From positions 1 to 64,000 of the forward strand of contig NZ_BNBB01000014.1 of NCBI RefSeq assembly GCF_014654615.1: 64,000 bases of DNA, read 5' to 3'. A model generated the notes under the pieces. That model searched no databases. It worked only from the letters and a program-made list of their open reading frames with translations, and was not told the origin of the DNA. The stretch comes from Streptosporangium violaceochromogenes. Lineage in GTDB: Bacteria > Actinomycetota > Actinomycetes > Streptosporangiales > Streptosporangiaceae. A program made the position numbers and the translations under genes. How positions within the stretch are numbered: position 1 is the first letter of the stretch; the number at the start of each line of letters is the position of its first letter. This document shows positions 24,367 through 33,904 of this stretch, one piece after another.

Positions 24367-25983
24367 GTGAAGAGGGTCGTCGGAGTCGTCGCGGGCATCG
24401 GAATGCTGGTGATCGCCCTCGGGGCGCCGCCGGGGGCGGCGGCGCAGGGCCGGGACGAGCCGGTCTGGCGGCCCTGCGGAGGCCCTGACAGGGGTGACCT
24501 GCTGACAGACGTGCTGCCCGAGCCGGCGGGCGCGCGGGTGGAGTGCGCCTCGCTGCGGGTCCCGCTCGACTACTCCAACCCCTATCAGACCATCACCCTG
24601 GCACTGAACCGCGTCAGGGGAGGGGCCTCTCGCGACCACAACCACCTGGGCGTGCTGCTGGTCAACCCCGGGGGGCCCGGGGCCTCGGGGCTGGAGCTGG
24701 CCAAGCAGGTCGCCGCCCAGCTTCCCGCGGGCCTGGCCGGACGGTTCGACGTGGTCGGGTTCGACCCGCGGGGGGTGGGCGCGAGCCGGCCCTCGCTCCG
24801 GTGCGTGGATCCGGCCAAGTACTACGCCGCGCCCCGCCCCGACAACGTGCCGGCGAACGCGCGGGAGGAGGCCGTGCTGCTCGGCAGGGCCCGCCAGTAC
24901 GCCGCGGCGTGCGAGAGCCGATGGAGCTGGATGCTGCCGCACATGACCACCGAGAACTCCGCCCGCGACATGGACGCGATCAGGGCGGCGCTGGGCGAGA
25001 CCAAGATCAGCTATCTGGGTTACTCCTACGGAACGTATCTTGGCGCGGTCTACGCGACCCTCTTCCCCGACCGGGTGAAACGGCTGGTCCTGGACAGCGC
25101 GGTCGACCCCGGCGGGGTCTGGTACGGCGCCAACCTCGCCCAGGACGTCGGCTTCAACCGGCGGCACCGGGACTTTCTGCGGTGGACCGCCCGCCACAAC
25201 GACGTCTACGGGCTCGGCGGGACCGGAAAGGCGGTCTCCTTCGCGTGGTACGCCATGCGTGAGAGGCTGCGCACCCGCCCCGCGGGCGGGACGGTCGGCC
25301 CGAGCGAGCTCGACGACATCTACACCGCGGGCGGCTACTCCGACGTGGCCTGGCCGCCGCTTGCCAAGGCCTTCTCCGCCTACGTCAGGAAGGGCGACAC
25401 CGCCCCGCTGCTGGCCGCCTACCGCCGCTACGCCGAAAACGACGCCGAGGCCGAGAACGGCTACGCCGTCTATCTGGGGGTGCAGTGCCGTGACGTCGCC
25501 TGGCCGCGTGACTGGCGGCGGTGGCGGACCGACATGACCAGGATGCACTCCAAGGCGCCCTTCCTCACCTGGCAGAACGCCTGGTACAACGCGCCGTGCG
25601 TCTTCTGGCCGGAGCGGGGCGGGACGCCCGTCCGGCTCAGGGACGACCGGAGACTGCCGCCGTTCCTGATCGTCCAGTCCGAGCGCGACGCGGCCACACC
25701 GTACACCGGGGCGGTGAGGATGCGCGGGATCTTCGGCGGCGCTCGGCTGCTGGCGGTGGCCGGGGGGAACCACGGGGTGGCGTTCGGAGGCAACCGCTGT
25801 GTGGACCGCCTCCTGGTGACCTATCTCAAGGACGGAACCCTGCCGGGGACGGCCGCCCGTGTCCGGGGCGGGCAGGGCGCCTCGCGTGTCCGGAAGGCCC
25901 CCGCGACTCCGGACGCCCGCTGTTCCGGCACGCCCGAGCCCCTGCCGGTCGTCCGCGCCGGGTCGAGGGCGCAAGCGCGGTAG
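24367..25983 (+). CDS. secreted alpha/beta-hydrolase, tripeptidyl aminopeptidase type
   Basis: 538 residues; GTG start behind GGGGGAG. Signal peptide (KRVVGVVAGIGMLVIALG, cleavage after AAAQ). Alpha/beta-hydrolase core with oxyanion segment VNPGGPGASG, nucleophile Ser220 in GYSYGTYLGAVYA, and a C-terminal TAP-like segment (about 400-500) bearing Asp in ERDAATPYTGA and His in GGNHGVAFGG. This is the SlpD/SlpE/Tap family of Streptomyces mycelium-associated tripeptidyl aminopeptidases, releasing tripeptides from extracellular peptides. Several Cys suggest disulfides. Monocistronic, separated from ispG by a terminator. Confidence 0.93.
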   Translation: MKRVVGVVAGIGMLVIALGAPPGAAAQGRDEPVWRPCGGPDRGDLLTDVLPEPAGARVECASLRVPLDYSNPYQTITLALNRVRGGASRDHNHLGVLLVNPGGPGASGLELAKQVAAQLPAGLAGRFDVVGFDPRGVGASRPSLRCVDPAKYYAAPRPDNVPANAREEAVLLGRARQYAAACESRWSWMLPHMTTENSARDMDAIRAALGETKISYLGYSYGTYLGAVYATLFPDRVKRLVLDSAVDPGGVWYGANLAQDVGFNRRHRDFLRWTARHNDVYGLGGTGKAVSFAWYAMRERLRTRPAGGTVGPSELDDIYTAGGYSDVAWPPLAKAFSAYVRKGDTAPLLAAYRRYAENDAEAENGYAVYLGVQCRDVAWPRDWRRWRTDMTRMHSKAPFLTWQNAWYNAPCVFWPERGGTPVRLRDDRRLPPFLIVQSERDAATPYTGAVRMRGIFGGARLLAVAGGNHGVAFGGNRCVDRLLVTYLKDGTLPGTAARVRGGQGASRVRKAPATPDARCSGTPEPLPVVRAGSRAQAR

Positions 25984-26028
25984 ATGACAGGCTCTAGGTT
26001 GGTTCCTGCCAAAATCGTGGGGGTCGCG

Positions 26029-26034
26029 TAGGCT
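26029..26034 (+). promoter_or_regulatory. leaderless -10 box of the GNAT gene
   Basis: TAGGCT, 7 nt before GTG 26042 and 10 nt before an in-frame ATG 26045. Confidence 0.55.
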
Positions 26035-26041
26035 GGGCCGC

Positions 26042-26887
26042 GTGATGCTGCGCACAATGGCGTCGCGTGTGCTCGACGACAATGACCGTGACGAGGTACT
26101 GGCGATCTTGGACGCCGACCCCGTATCCAACGTCTTCGTGGCCTCCAGGGTTCGTGCCGTCGGCCTGAACCCGACCAGGCTCGGCGGTCAGATGTGGGGG
26201 TTCGGGCCCCGCGGTGGCCTGACCTCTCTGTGTTACTCCGGGGCCAACCTGGTCCCGGTGAGCGCCGGCCCCGAGGCCGTGCACGCCTTCGCCGACCGGG
26301 CCCGCAGGCAGGGGCGCCGGTGCTCCTCGATCGTCGGCCCCGCCGGCGCCGTCGAGCTTCTGTGGGAACGGCTGGAGCCCCACTGGGGCGCCGCCCGCGC
26401 CATCCGCTGGTCCCAGCCGTTGATGGAGGCCACCCGCCCCTCCCCGATCCCGGCCGACCCGCTGGTCCGGCGGGTGAGGCCCGAGGAGTTCGAGCTCCTG
26501 CTACCGGCCTGCGTGGCGATGTTCACCGAGGAGGTGGGCGTCTCCCCGGAAGCCGGGGACGGCGGGGCCCTCTATCGGTCACGGGTCGCAGAGCTGATCC
26601 GGATCGGCCGGTCCTATGCGCGCATCGACGACCGCCGGGTGGTCTTCAAGGCCGAGATCGGGGCGGTGACACCGTACGCCTGCCAGGTGCAGGGCGTGTG
26701 GGTCCACCCCGAGCTGCGCGGTCACGGGTACGCCGCGGCGGGGATGGCCGCGGTGGTCGAGCAGGCGCTCGACTGCTACGCGCCGGTGGTCTCGCTGTAC
26801 GTCAACGACTACAACGCCCCGGCCAGGGCCGCCTACCGCAAGGCGGGCTTCAGGGAGGTCGGCACCTTCATGTCGGTCCTCTTCTGA
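26042..26887 (+). CDS. GNAT acetyltransferase with N-terminal DUF4081 domain
   Basis: 281 residues. The N-terminal part (VLDDNDRDEVLAILDADPVS and following) is the DUF4081-type extension found in actinobacterial GNATs encoded next to ispG. The C-terminal GNAT fold carries VQGVWVHPELRGHGYAAAGM (acetyl-CoA pyrophosphate loop R-x-x-G-x-G/A) and NDYNAPARAAYRKAGF. The acceptor is unknown. The ispG-hydrolase-GNAT order partly preserves the widespread ispG-GNAT neighbourhood. The start is GTG 26042 or ATG 26045, with no ribosome site and a leaderless promoter. Confidence 0.9.
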   Translation: MMLRTMASRVLDDNDRDEVLAILDADPVSNVFVASRVRAVGLNPTRLGGQMWGFGPRGGLTSLCYSGANLVPVSAGPEAVHAFADRARRQGRRCSSIVGPAGAVELLWERLEPHWGAARAIRWSQPLMEATRPSPIPADPLVRRVRPEEFELLLPACVAMFTEEVGVSPEAGDGGALYRSRVAELIRIGRSYARIDDRRVVFKAEIGAVTPYACQVQGVWVHPELRGHGYAAAGMAAVVEQALDCYAPVVSLYVNDYNAPARAAYRKAGFREVGTFMSVLF

Positions 26888-27020
26888 GCCGCCCGGTCCG
26901 CCGGCCGTCCGGGCGCGCCGTACCGTGCCCGTGCCGCGTCTGCGTCGTGCTCATGTCGTGCCGGTATGTGCCCGAGGTGTCCGTGACGGGGCCGTGTGTC
27001 CCGCGGCGGGCGGGGTGTGC

Positions 27021-27560
27021 TCAGCCGCGGGAGTCCCACAGGGCGAGGGCGGCGGCGAGCAGGGACTTTCGGACGGTCTCCTCGGGGAGATCGGCCGTTT
27101 CGACCACGCTGTACTGCAGCGCGCCCAGGAGCGTCCAGGTGCGCACCCGCCGGGCGGGGTCGGGATCGGGGCCCGCCAGGCGGTTGTAGATCTCGTCCCT
27201 GAAGGCGCGGATGGCCTCACCGGGCGAGCCGGGGGGCGCGCTGTCGGCGTGGCGGATGTCGTCCATGATCAGCCGGATGATCGCCCGGTGCCGGACGACG
27301 AAGGTCACCAGTTCGGTGACGAACACGCGCCCGCCGCCGATCGCGAGCAGGGCCACGATGTCCTCGGCCGCCGGGGCGATCAGTTCGGTCGCGAGGCGGT
27401 CCTTGGGGTGGAAGTGGTAGGCGACGGCGGTCTTCGTCAGCCCGACGGCCGAGGCGATGTCGGCCAGAGAGGTCGCGGCGTAGCCACGTTCGGCGAACAG
27501 GGCGCGGGCGGCCTGGAGGATGCGCTCCCGCGTGTCGTCGCCGTTCCCGGATGTGGTCAT
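27021..27560 (-). CDS. TetR/AcrR-family repressor of the MMPL transporter
   Basis: 179 residues from ATG 27560, the start that puts the HTH at the usual distance (GDDTRERILQAARALFAERG, then SLADIASAVGLTKTAVAYHF). Divergent from the MMPL exporter at 27685, with two perfect palindromes between them, so it is almost certainly the local repressor. An upstream in-frame extension would run through the operators and is rejected. Confidence 0.9.
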   Translation of the reverse strand: MTTSGNGDDTRERILQAARALFAERGYAATSLADIASAVGLTKTAVAYHFHPKDRLATELIAPAAEDIVALLAIGGGRVFVTELVTFVVRHRAIIRLIMDDIRHADSAPPGSPGEAIRAFRDEIYNRLAGPDPDPARRVRTWTLLGALQYSVVETADLPEETVRKSLLAAALALWDSRG

Positions 27561-27601
27561 TGTCCCGTTTCCCCGTGCTCCGCGGTGTTCCCCGGTACCC
27601 G

Positions 27602-27640
27602 CCTCTACGATCACATCGTAGAGGCTGTACGTTCGTACAG
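27602..27640. promoter_or_regulatory. two abutting perfect palindromes between tetR and MMPL genes
   Basis: CCTCTACGAT-CAC-ATCGTAGAGG (27602-27624) is followed immediately by CTGTACG-TT-CGTACAG (27625-27640). The second is a classic TetR/AcrR-type operator. The first contains a minus-strand TACGAT -10-like box, so a bound repressor would block both directions. Confidence 0.78.
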
Positions 27641-27684
27641 GACGGTGGTTCAGGAACATTTCGCGGGAACAGGGGTGGTCGTCG

Positions 27685-29916
27685 ATGTCCGGTCTGCTGG
27701 GTCGGCTGGGAGGGTGGTGCGCGCGGCGCGGCGGGCTGGTGCTGGGGTTATGGGGAGCGGTGGCCCTCCTGCTGACCGCGGGATCCCTGCTGTTCCCCGG
27801 CCCGGTGAGCAGCGACGCGACCGCGCCCGGCACCGACGCTCAGCGGGCTCACGACCTGCTGCGCGAGGGGTTCGGGCCGGGCTTCGACGCCGGGGGCACG
27901 GTCCAGATCGTGCTCCACTCTCCCGGCGGCCCCCTCACCGCGCCGCCCGTGACGGCCGCGGTGCGGTCGGCGATGGAGCGCATCCGCGGGGTCGCGCACG
28001 TGGTGGCGGTGGAGAGTCCCTACCGTCCCGGCGGACTGGCGCCGGACGCCAGGACCGGTTTGATCACGATCAGGCTGCGGGGACATGACAACGACGAGGC
28101 GGCGAAGACCACCGCGCGTCTGTCCGCCGCGGCCGAGCCCGTGCGCGCGCTCGGCGTGGAGGCGGTTCCGGCCGACGCCTCCACCCCGGCCGACAAGGAG
28201 GTCAAGACCGGGGCCAGCGAGATCGTCGGCGTGGCCTGCGCGCTGCTCGTGCTGCTGTTCGCGTTCGGCACGCTGGTCGCCGCGATGGTCCCGATCTTCG
28301 CGGCGCTGGTCAGCATCGCGACCGGGCTGGGAGTGATCAGTCTGCTCGGCCACGTCGTGGACGTGCCCAAGCAGGCGTCCATCATGGCGACGATGATCGG
28401 CCTGGGCGTCGGCATCGACTACGCGCTCTTCCTGCTCAGCAGGCACCGCCGGCTGCTGGCCGACGGGGTGCCGGTGCGCCGGGCGGTGCCCCAGGTGGTC
28501 GCGGGTTCCGGCGGCGCGGTGGTGTTCGCCGGTGGCACGGTGATCGTCGCGCTCAGCGCGCTGGCGCTGGGCGGCTTTCCGATGCTTCAGACGCTCGGCT
28601 GGATCACCGGCGTCTCGGTCGTCTGCGCGGTGGTCACCTCGGTCACGCTGGTGCCCGCGCTGCTCGGCCTGCTCGGACACCGGATCAACGCGCTGCGCCT
28701 GCCCTTCGTGGGCCGCCGCCACGGCGACGGCTCCTCCTGGTGGGGTGCTCTGGGCGCCCGGGTGGCGCGGCGGCCATGGAGCGTGCTCGCGCTGAGCGTG
28801 GTGATCCTCGGGGCGCTGACCGCGCCCGCCCTCGGCCTCAAGCTCGGCTCGCTCGACGACGGGTACGGCGAGCGCGGCACCGACGCCCGCCGCTCCTACG
28901 AGCTGATCCAGGCCGGGTTCGGCCCCGGTGCCAACGGGCCGCTGCTGGTGGTGGTCGCCCTCGACGCGGAGGCCGTCGCGGGCGGGGCGGCACCCGCCGC
29001 CCTTGGGCAGGTGGGGGAGAGGGTCCGGGCCGTCCCCGGGGTGGCCCACGCCGGGGAGCCGGTGCTCAACGCGGGTGGCACCGCCGCGCTGCTCCAGGCC
29101 GTTCCCCGGTACGCGCCCGGCGACGCGAGGGCGGTCGAGGTGGTCCGGGCCGTGCGCGCGATCGAGGTCGAGGGCGCGCGGGTGCACGTGGGCGGCGAGG
29201 TGGCGGCCATGGCCGACGCCAGTGACAGGATCGGCGAGCGCACCCCTCTGGTCGTCGGCGTGGTGGTGCTGCTCAGCGCCCTGCTGCTGCTCCTGGCGTT
29301 CCGATCGCCGGTGGTCGCGGTCAAGGCCGCGCTGATGAACCTCGTCTCGCTCGGCGCGGCGTTCGGGGTGCTCGCCCTGGTCTTCTCCCTCGGCCTGGGC
29401 ACCCGCCTGGTCGGCATGGACCCGCCGGTGGGCGTGGACACGTTCTTCTTCCCGGTGCCGATCGACGGCTACATCCCGCTCATGCTGTTCGCGGTGCTGT
29501 TCGGCCTGTCGATGGACTACGAGGTGTTCCTGCTCACCGCGGTACGGCAGGCGTACCTGCGGCACGGGGACAGCCGCGGGGCGGTGGCGGAGGGGCTGGG
29601 CTCGACCGGCCGGGTCATCACCTCCGCCGCGCTGATCATGGTGGCCGTCTTCGTGGCCTTCGTCGCCTACCCCGACCCCATGGTCAAGATCTTCGGTGTC
29701 GGTCTGGCCGCGGCCGTCGCGGTGGACGCCACCGTGATCCGCGGCCTCCTGGTGCCCGCGACCATGGCCCTGCTCGGCAGGCTGAGCTGGTGGTCTCCGG
29801 CGTGGCTGGACCGGGCCCTGCCCGACCTGTCCATCGAGGGGCACGGCGAGGAGCCCGCCGGGGAGGAGCGGGGAGGGGCACTCGCCGGCGTCACCCCGGA
29901 GCCGGGGCCCCGGTGA
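27685..29916 (+). CDS. MMPL-family RND transporter
   Basis: 743 residues. Two MMPL halves are visible: TM1, a ~140-residue extracytoplasmic loop, then helices from about 175 (EIVGVACALLVLLFAFGTLV, then MATMIGLGVGIDYALFLLSR with the GIDYALF proton-relay motif), and again from about 515 with LFGLSMDYEVFLLTAVRQ. These proteins export lipids or hydrophobic metabolites using proton motive force. The acidic/Gly tail is cytoplasmic. ATG 27685 is preceded by AGGGGTGG. Divergent from its probable TetR repressor. Confidence 0.94.
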   Translation: MSGLLGRLGGWCARRGGLVLGLWGAVALLLTAGSLLFPGPVSSDATAPGTDAQRAHDLLREGFGPGFDAGGTVQIVLHSPGGPLTAPPVTAAVRSAMERIRGVAHVVAVESPYRPGGLAPDARTGLITIRLRGHDNDEAAKTTARLSAAAEPVRALGVEAVPADASTPADKEVKTGASEIVGVACALLVLLFAFGTLVAAMVPIFAALVSIATGLGVISLLGHVVDVPKQASIMATMIGLGVGIDYALFLLSRHRRLLADGVPVRRAVPQVVAGSGGAVVFAGGTVIVALSALALGGFPMLQTLGWITGVSVVCAVVTSVTLVPALLGLLGHRINALRLPFVGRRHGDGSSWWGALGARVARRPWSVLALSVVILGALTAPALGLKLGSLDDGYGERGTDARRSYELIQAGFGPGANGPLLVVVALDAEAVAGGAAPAALGQVGERVRAVPGVAHAGEPVLNAGGTAALLQAVPRYAPGDARAVEVVRAVRAIEVEGARVHVGGEVAAMADASDRIGERTPLVVGVVVLLSALLLLLAFRSPVVAVKAALMNLVSLGAAFGVLALVFSLGLGTRLVGMDPPVGVDTFFFPVPIDGYIPLMLFAVLFGLSMDYEVFLLTAVRQAYLRHGDSRGAVAEGLGSTGRVITSAALIMVAVFVAFVAYPDPMVKIFGVGLAAAVAVDATVIRGLLVPATMALLGRLSWWSPAWLDRALPDLSIEGHGEEPAGEERGGALAGVTPEPGPR

Positions 29917-30039
29917 TCATTTTGCGATGAGTGCTCCCTAAAGGCTGGTATGTACCTTCCCAGCCGCTTCCAAGTGCTCCCCAAGTGACCTGAACCATGC
30001 TTTCCCTCCGGGAAGCACGTCTGTGGGGAGAGTAAGCGA

Positions 30040-31782
30040 ATGGTGGGAAGACTCGGCGCCGTGGCCGGGCTGGTCCTGGCGGGGGTGCTGGCCCTTCCGG
30101 GGGCCGCCCTGGCCAAGCCGAAGGACCTGGACGTCCCGGTCGGGACGTGGCTGGCGGCCAGGACGCACCCGGCCGTCCAACTGACCTCGGTGTCCTACAC
30201 GGCCGACGTGGCCGTGCCGACCCCGGTGGCGAACCCGGAGGCGATCAAGTCGCTGACCCAGCGGGGCGTCGCCGCCGTGCAGTCGGGCAAGATCTCCTCC
30301 GACGAGAACAGCATCTACCGGTGGGTCGTCCAGCAGATGGCCAGGGAGCCGGGGCGCTACTTCTCGCCCGGGGCGCCGGAGCGGGTCGTGGAGGCGACGG
30401 CCGGAGGGCTGTGCACCGGCTGGTGGGTGACGCCGGACGGCTACATGGTCACCGCGGCCCACTGCGTGGGTCAGGAGGAGACCGAGCTGGCGCGGACCTT
30501 CGCCACGCAGGCCCTCACCAAGATCAACGAGAAGGACGCCGCCGACCTGGTGGCCGACCTGGGGGACATCGCCTCCGACGAGGAGATCGTCAAGACGGCG
30601 GCCAAGATCTTCCAGGTCTGGAACGCCGACAACATCAAGATCCGCAATGTCAAGAGCTCGCTCTCGCTGCTGCAGAGCCTGCCCGGCGGAGGGGTGGACA
30701 AGACCGCCAAGGCGGTGCCGATCGAGCTGGTCGCCAAGGGCACCGTCTACCCGGGCAAGGACGTCGCGATCCTCAAGGCCAACGGGCAGAGCAACCTGCC
30801 GACCCTGCCACTGGGGCAGGACTCCGACGTGCGGGTGGGAGACACCCTCTACATCAGCGGGTTCCCCGGCACGGTGACGCAGACCTCGATCTTCAACGTG
30901 GAGTCCAAGCTCGACCCCGCCTTCACCGAGGGGCCCTACAACGCCGCCCGTCAGACCCCCGAGGGCGTGCCGTACATCCAGACCCAGGCCCCGTCCTACC
31001 CGGGAAACTCCGGAGGCCCGGTGTTCAGCAAGGACGGCAACGTCATCGGCATCCTGGTCGGCGGACTGATCCAGCAGGACGGCGGCTCCACCGAGGGCGA
31101 GAGCTTCGTGCTCCCGGTCAGCGTCGTCAAGGAGAAGCTGAACGAGAAGAACATCGCCTCGGCCGAGTCGGTGACGACGAAGACCTACAACGAGGCGCTC
31201 GACCTGTTCTTCGCCAACCACTACTCCGAGGCGCTGCCCAAGTTCCGTGAGGTTCAGGCGCTGCACCCGAACCACCCCTACGTCGCCAAGTACATCACCG
31301 ACTCCCAGCAGGCCATCACCGCGGGCAAGGACGAGAGTTCCCCGGCGATCCTGCCGCTGGCGCTGTGGGGCGGGGGTGGCCTGGCCGTGCTGGTGGTGGC
31401 CGGTGTGCTGGTCGCGGTTCTCCGGGGCAGGGGCCGGTCGAAGGCGCGGCCCGTCCCCTTCCCGCCCGCGCCCTACGGCGGCGCGCAGCCCGGCTACCTG
31501 CCGCCGGGGCAGGGGAGGGGGCACGACCGGCCCGGTCACCCGGGTCATCCCGGTCATCCGGGGCAGCCGTACGGCCTGCCGCAGCACCATCGGCAGCGCC
31601 CGGCGTACCCGCTTCCGGCCGCGCCCGAGGACGCCCACGCCGCCCGGCCGCCGTACGGCCCGCCGCAGCAGCCGCCCGTGCCGCCGGCGGGCCCCGGAGC
31701 CAACACCCGGATCGCCGGGCTGGAGGCGGAACTGGAGGAACTGCGCCGCACCCTGGGACAGCGCCCGCCGGACCGGGGCTGA
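30040..31782 (+). CDS. membrane-anchored trypsin-like serine protease with cytoplasmic Pro-rich tail
   Basis: 580 residues. Signal peptide 1-25 (cleavage after AALA), extracytoplasmic S1C-like protease with His141 (VTAAHC), Asp241 (GKDVAILKA) and Ser324 (YPGNSGGPV), then a short helical region resembling a TPR unit (YNEALDLFFANHYSEALPKF) at about 383-425. One TM helix lies at about 437-462, followed by a Pro/Gly/His-rich tail ending in a short coiled coil (RIAGLEAELEELRRTLGQ). Likely an envelope-tethered DegP/HtrA-like quality-control or signalling protease, without a PDZ domain. Confidence 0.88.
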   Translation: MVGRLGAVAGLVLAGVLALPGAALAKPKDLDVPVGTWLAARTHPAVQLTSVSYTADVAVPTPVANPEAIKSLTQRGVAAVQSGKISSDENSIYRWVVQQMAREPGRYFSPGAPERVVEATAGGLCTGWWVTPDGYMVTAAHCVGQEETELARTFATQALTKINEKDAADLVADLGDIASDEEIVKTAAKIFQVWNADNIKIRNVKSSLSLLQSLPGGGVDKTAKAVPIELVAKGTVYPGKDVAILKANGQSNLPTLPLGQDSDVRVGDTLYISGFPGTVTQTSIFNVESKLDPAFTEGPYNAARQTPEGVPYIQTQAPSYPGNSGGPVFSKDGNVIGILVGGLIQQDGGSTEGESFVLPVSVVKEKLNEKNIASAESVTTKTYNEALDLFFANHYSEALPKFREVQALHPNHPYVAKYITDSQQAITAGKDESSPAILPLALWGGGGLAVLVVAGVLVAVLRGRGRSKARPVPFPPAPYGGAQPGYLPPGQGRGHDRPGHPGHPGHPGQPYGLPQHHRQRPAYPLPAAPEDAHAARPPYGPPQQPPVPPAGPGANTRIAGLEAELEELRRTLGQRPPDRG

Positions 31783-31858
31783 AGCGCCCGCCGGACCGGG
31801 GCCTGATCGGAGCCGGTGACGCCGATCGGGGGTGATCGGGGAGCCCGCGGGCCGTCCC

Positions 31859-31898
31859 GGGGTGAGGCCGTCCCTTTCGGGGCGGCCTCACCCCTTTT
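31859..31898. terminator. bidirectional terminator, 12-bp perfect stem
   Basis: Arms 31859-31870 and 31883-31894 followed by TTTT on the plus strand; lies between the convergent protease (+) and CHAP gene (-). Confidence 0.85.
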
Positions 31899-31943
31899 CC
31901 CGGTGTCTCCGGTTCCCCGCCCGCCTCTGTTCCCCGGTGGCGC

Positions 31944-33695
31944 TCAGGCCGGTATCCTCGCCCGGCGGCGTCCCCGGTAGCCGCTGTGGACCAGAACGTC
32001 GCCGGGTTCGGCGGCCGGAGACGCGACCGTCCCGGCCGCCACGTCGCGGGAGCCGGGCACGCCGGAGGTCCCGGAGACCTCCGCGACCCGCGAGACCCCC
32101 GCGCGGCCGCGTGCGGCCCTTGTCGCGGGCACGGCCTGCATGGTCGTGCTCACCGCGGCCTCGGGCCGGCGGTGCCGCCGGCCGCGCAGCGGAGCGTCCT
32201 GAACGAACGTGGAGGACTCGGCCACGGGGCGCCCGCGACGGCGGCGCCTGCCCTGGTAAGGCGTCGGGGAGTCGTCGCGGCGCCGGTCGGCGGGGGCGGT
32301 CCCGCCGGCGTGGGTGCCCCGGCTCCTCCGGGGCGCGGGTGTGTTCCCGGCGTGGGCCAGGCCGGTGGAGAACGTCTCCCCGGCGAGGGAGATCAGCTCC
32401 GGGCGGAGCCCCCCGGTACGGGAGTCACCGAGGCGGAAGGCCGCGGGAGCCGGGCCGCCCGGCGCGGGATCGCCCGCGTGGGACTCCTCGACGTGGGAGA
32501 TCGGTGAGGTGAGCGAGGGGAACCCGGCGGCCCCCGCCGGGGCGAGGGTGATCTCGGGAACGGCCTGCCGGACGGCCCCGCGGGTCTCGGCGAGGACGGG
32601 CGCGGAGAGGACGGGCGCGGCGGAAGCGGCGGGTGCGGCGGGCGCGGTCTCCAAGGGCGGGGACGCGCCGCCAAAGGCCCGCCTGCGCCCGGGGGCGCGG
32701 CGATGGCTCCGGGCCCGGTGAGGGCGGCGGCCGGTCGCGACCCGCGCGGCGAGCGCGGGCCTTCCCCGCGTCTGCCTGGCCTTGGTGTGGACGATGAGCG
32801 CGAGCGCGGCGAGCAGGACCGGCGCGAGGACGGCGGGGGTGCCGATCTGCGAGACGTCCGGGGAGACGTCGTGACCGGTGGCGACGGGGGCCGGGGCGGC
32901 GGCGACGGCGTTGGTGTCGGCGGCGGCGGGTTTGGCGTGCTTTCCGGCCGTGCCGGCCCGGCTCTGGGCCCCGGCGGCGGTCGCGGGGGTGTGCTCCGCC
33001 TTCTTCCGGGAACCGGGGGAGGGCCGTCCCGCCTCCGCCGGCGAGGCGGTCCGGGCGGCGGCCGGATCCGGCCTGGCGTGCCGGGGCGCCGGAGCCGGGA
33101 CGGGGGAGGGAGGCACGGTCTCCCGCACGGGAGCGGTCGTCGACGAGCCCGGTCCGAGGCCGAGCGTCACCCGGCCGTCCGCGCGTGCCTCGGAGGTGAC
33201 GATCTCCTGCTTCCGGGCGGCCTCCCGTTCCAGCCGGGCCTTGATCTTCTCGGGATACCCGTACCCGACGACCTTGTCGGTGCCGCGTTGCTTCCGCTTG
33301 GCGACCCCGCCGTCGATGTTCCCCTCGATCGTGTGGATCGTCGTGCCCTCGACCCGGGTGACGATCCCGACGTGGTCGATGCCGCCGATCTTCTTCGAGC
33401 CGCTCCAGTCGAAGAAGACGATGGCGCCGGGGCGGGGGACGGTGCCCCAGGCGTCCTGCCGCTGGAACCACCGGGCGTGGTGAACGGTGTAGGCGAACTG
33501 GCCCACCCACTCTTCGTAGCCCAGCTTCTTCGCCGCCCACGACAGGTACATGTCGCACCAGGGGGCCGCGCCGTAGTCGGCGTCGAACTCGACCTCACCG
33601 CCGTACCACTCACCGAACTTGGTGCGGCCGCCGCGCTCGGAGTACCCGAGCTGGCTCTCCAGCAGCCTGATGAACTTCTGCATCTCTGGGGTCAT
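31944..33695 (-). CDS. CHAP-domain cell-wall amidase/endopeptidase-like protein with one TM helix
   Basis: 583 residues. The N-terminal ~150 residues are a CHAP domain (NlpC/P60-like cysteine hydrolase) with Cys47 in AAPWCDMYLSW and His108 in GIDHVGIVTRVEG, typical of peptidoglycan amidases/endopeptidases. A Pro/Ala-rich linker follows, then one TM helix at about 287-303 (VLAPVLLAALALIVH) followed by a very basic region and a long low-complexity Ala/Arg/Gly tail. No signal peptide precedes the enzyme domain. By the positive-inside rule the CHAP domain should be outside and the tail inside, an odd topology. The upstream interval contains palindromes (33905-33957). Confidence 0.88.
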   Translation of the reverse strand: MTPEMQKFIRLLESQLGYSERGGRTKFGEWYGGEVEFDADYGAAPWCDMYLSWAAKKLGYEEWVGQFAYTVHHARWFQRQDAWGTVPRPGAIVFFDWSGSKKIGGIDHVGIVTRVEGTTIHTIEGNIDGGVAKRKQRGTDKVVGYGYPEKIKARLEREAARKQEIVTSEARADGRVTLGLGPGSSTTAPVRETVPPSPVPAPAPRHARPDPAAARTASPAEAGRPSPGSRKKAEHTPATAAGAQSRAGTAGKHAKPAAADTNAVAAAPAPVATGHDVSPDVSQIGTPAVLAPVLLAALALIVHTKARQTRGRPALAARVATGRRPHRARSHRRAPGRRRAFGGASPPLETAPAAPAASAAPVLSAPVLAETRGAVRQAVPEITLAPAGAAGFPSLTSPISHVEESHAGDPAPGGPAPAAFRLGDSRTGGLRPELISLAGETFSTGLAHAGNTPAPRRSRGTHAGGTAPADRRRDDSPTPYQGRRRRRGRPVAESSTFVQDAPLRGRRHRRPEAAVSTTMQAVPATRAARGRAGVSRVAEVSGTSGVPGSRDVAAGTVASPAAEPGDVLVHSGYRGRRRARIPA

Positions 33696-33904
33696 GAGGA
33701 ACTTCGGCTCATCTCCGGTAGCCGTGAGGTCACGGTCGTCTCGTCCGCGCGTCCCGGCCGCCGCGAGGCGTGGGGCGGGCGATGGAACGTTTCATCCGGG
33801 CGGGTCATGGGGGAGGGGGGATGTGCGTGACGGCTCCATGGAGAGGTTGTCTTCCGTGACCAGAGAGGCTACCTGGGCGTGAGGGGGAGGTCACGACAGA
33901 GTAA

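Noticed and set aside
27748..29844. 698-codon minus-strand frame opposite the MMPL gene
   Set aside because: Extremely His/Arg/Asp-rich antisense reading of a TM protein; no start signals.
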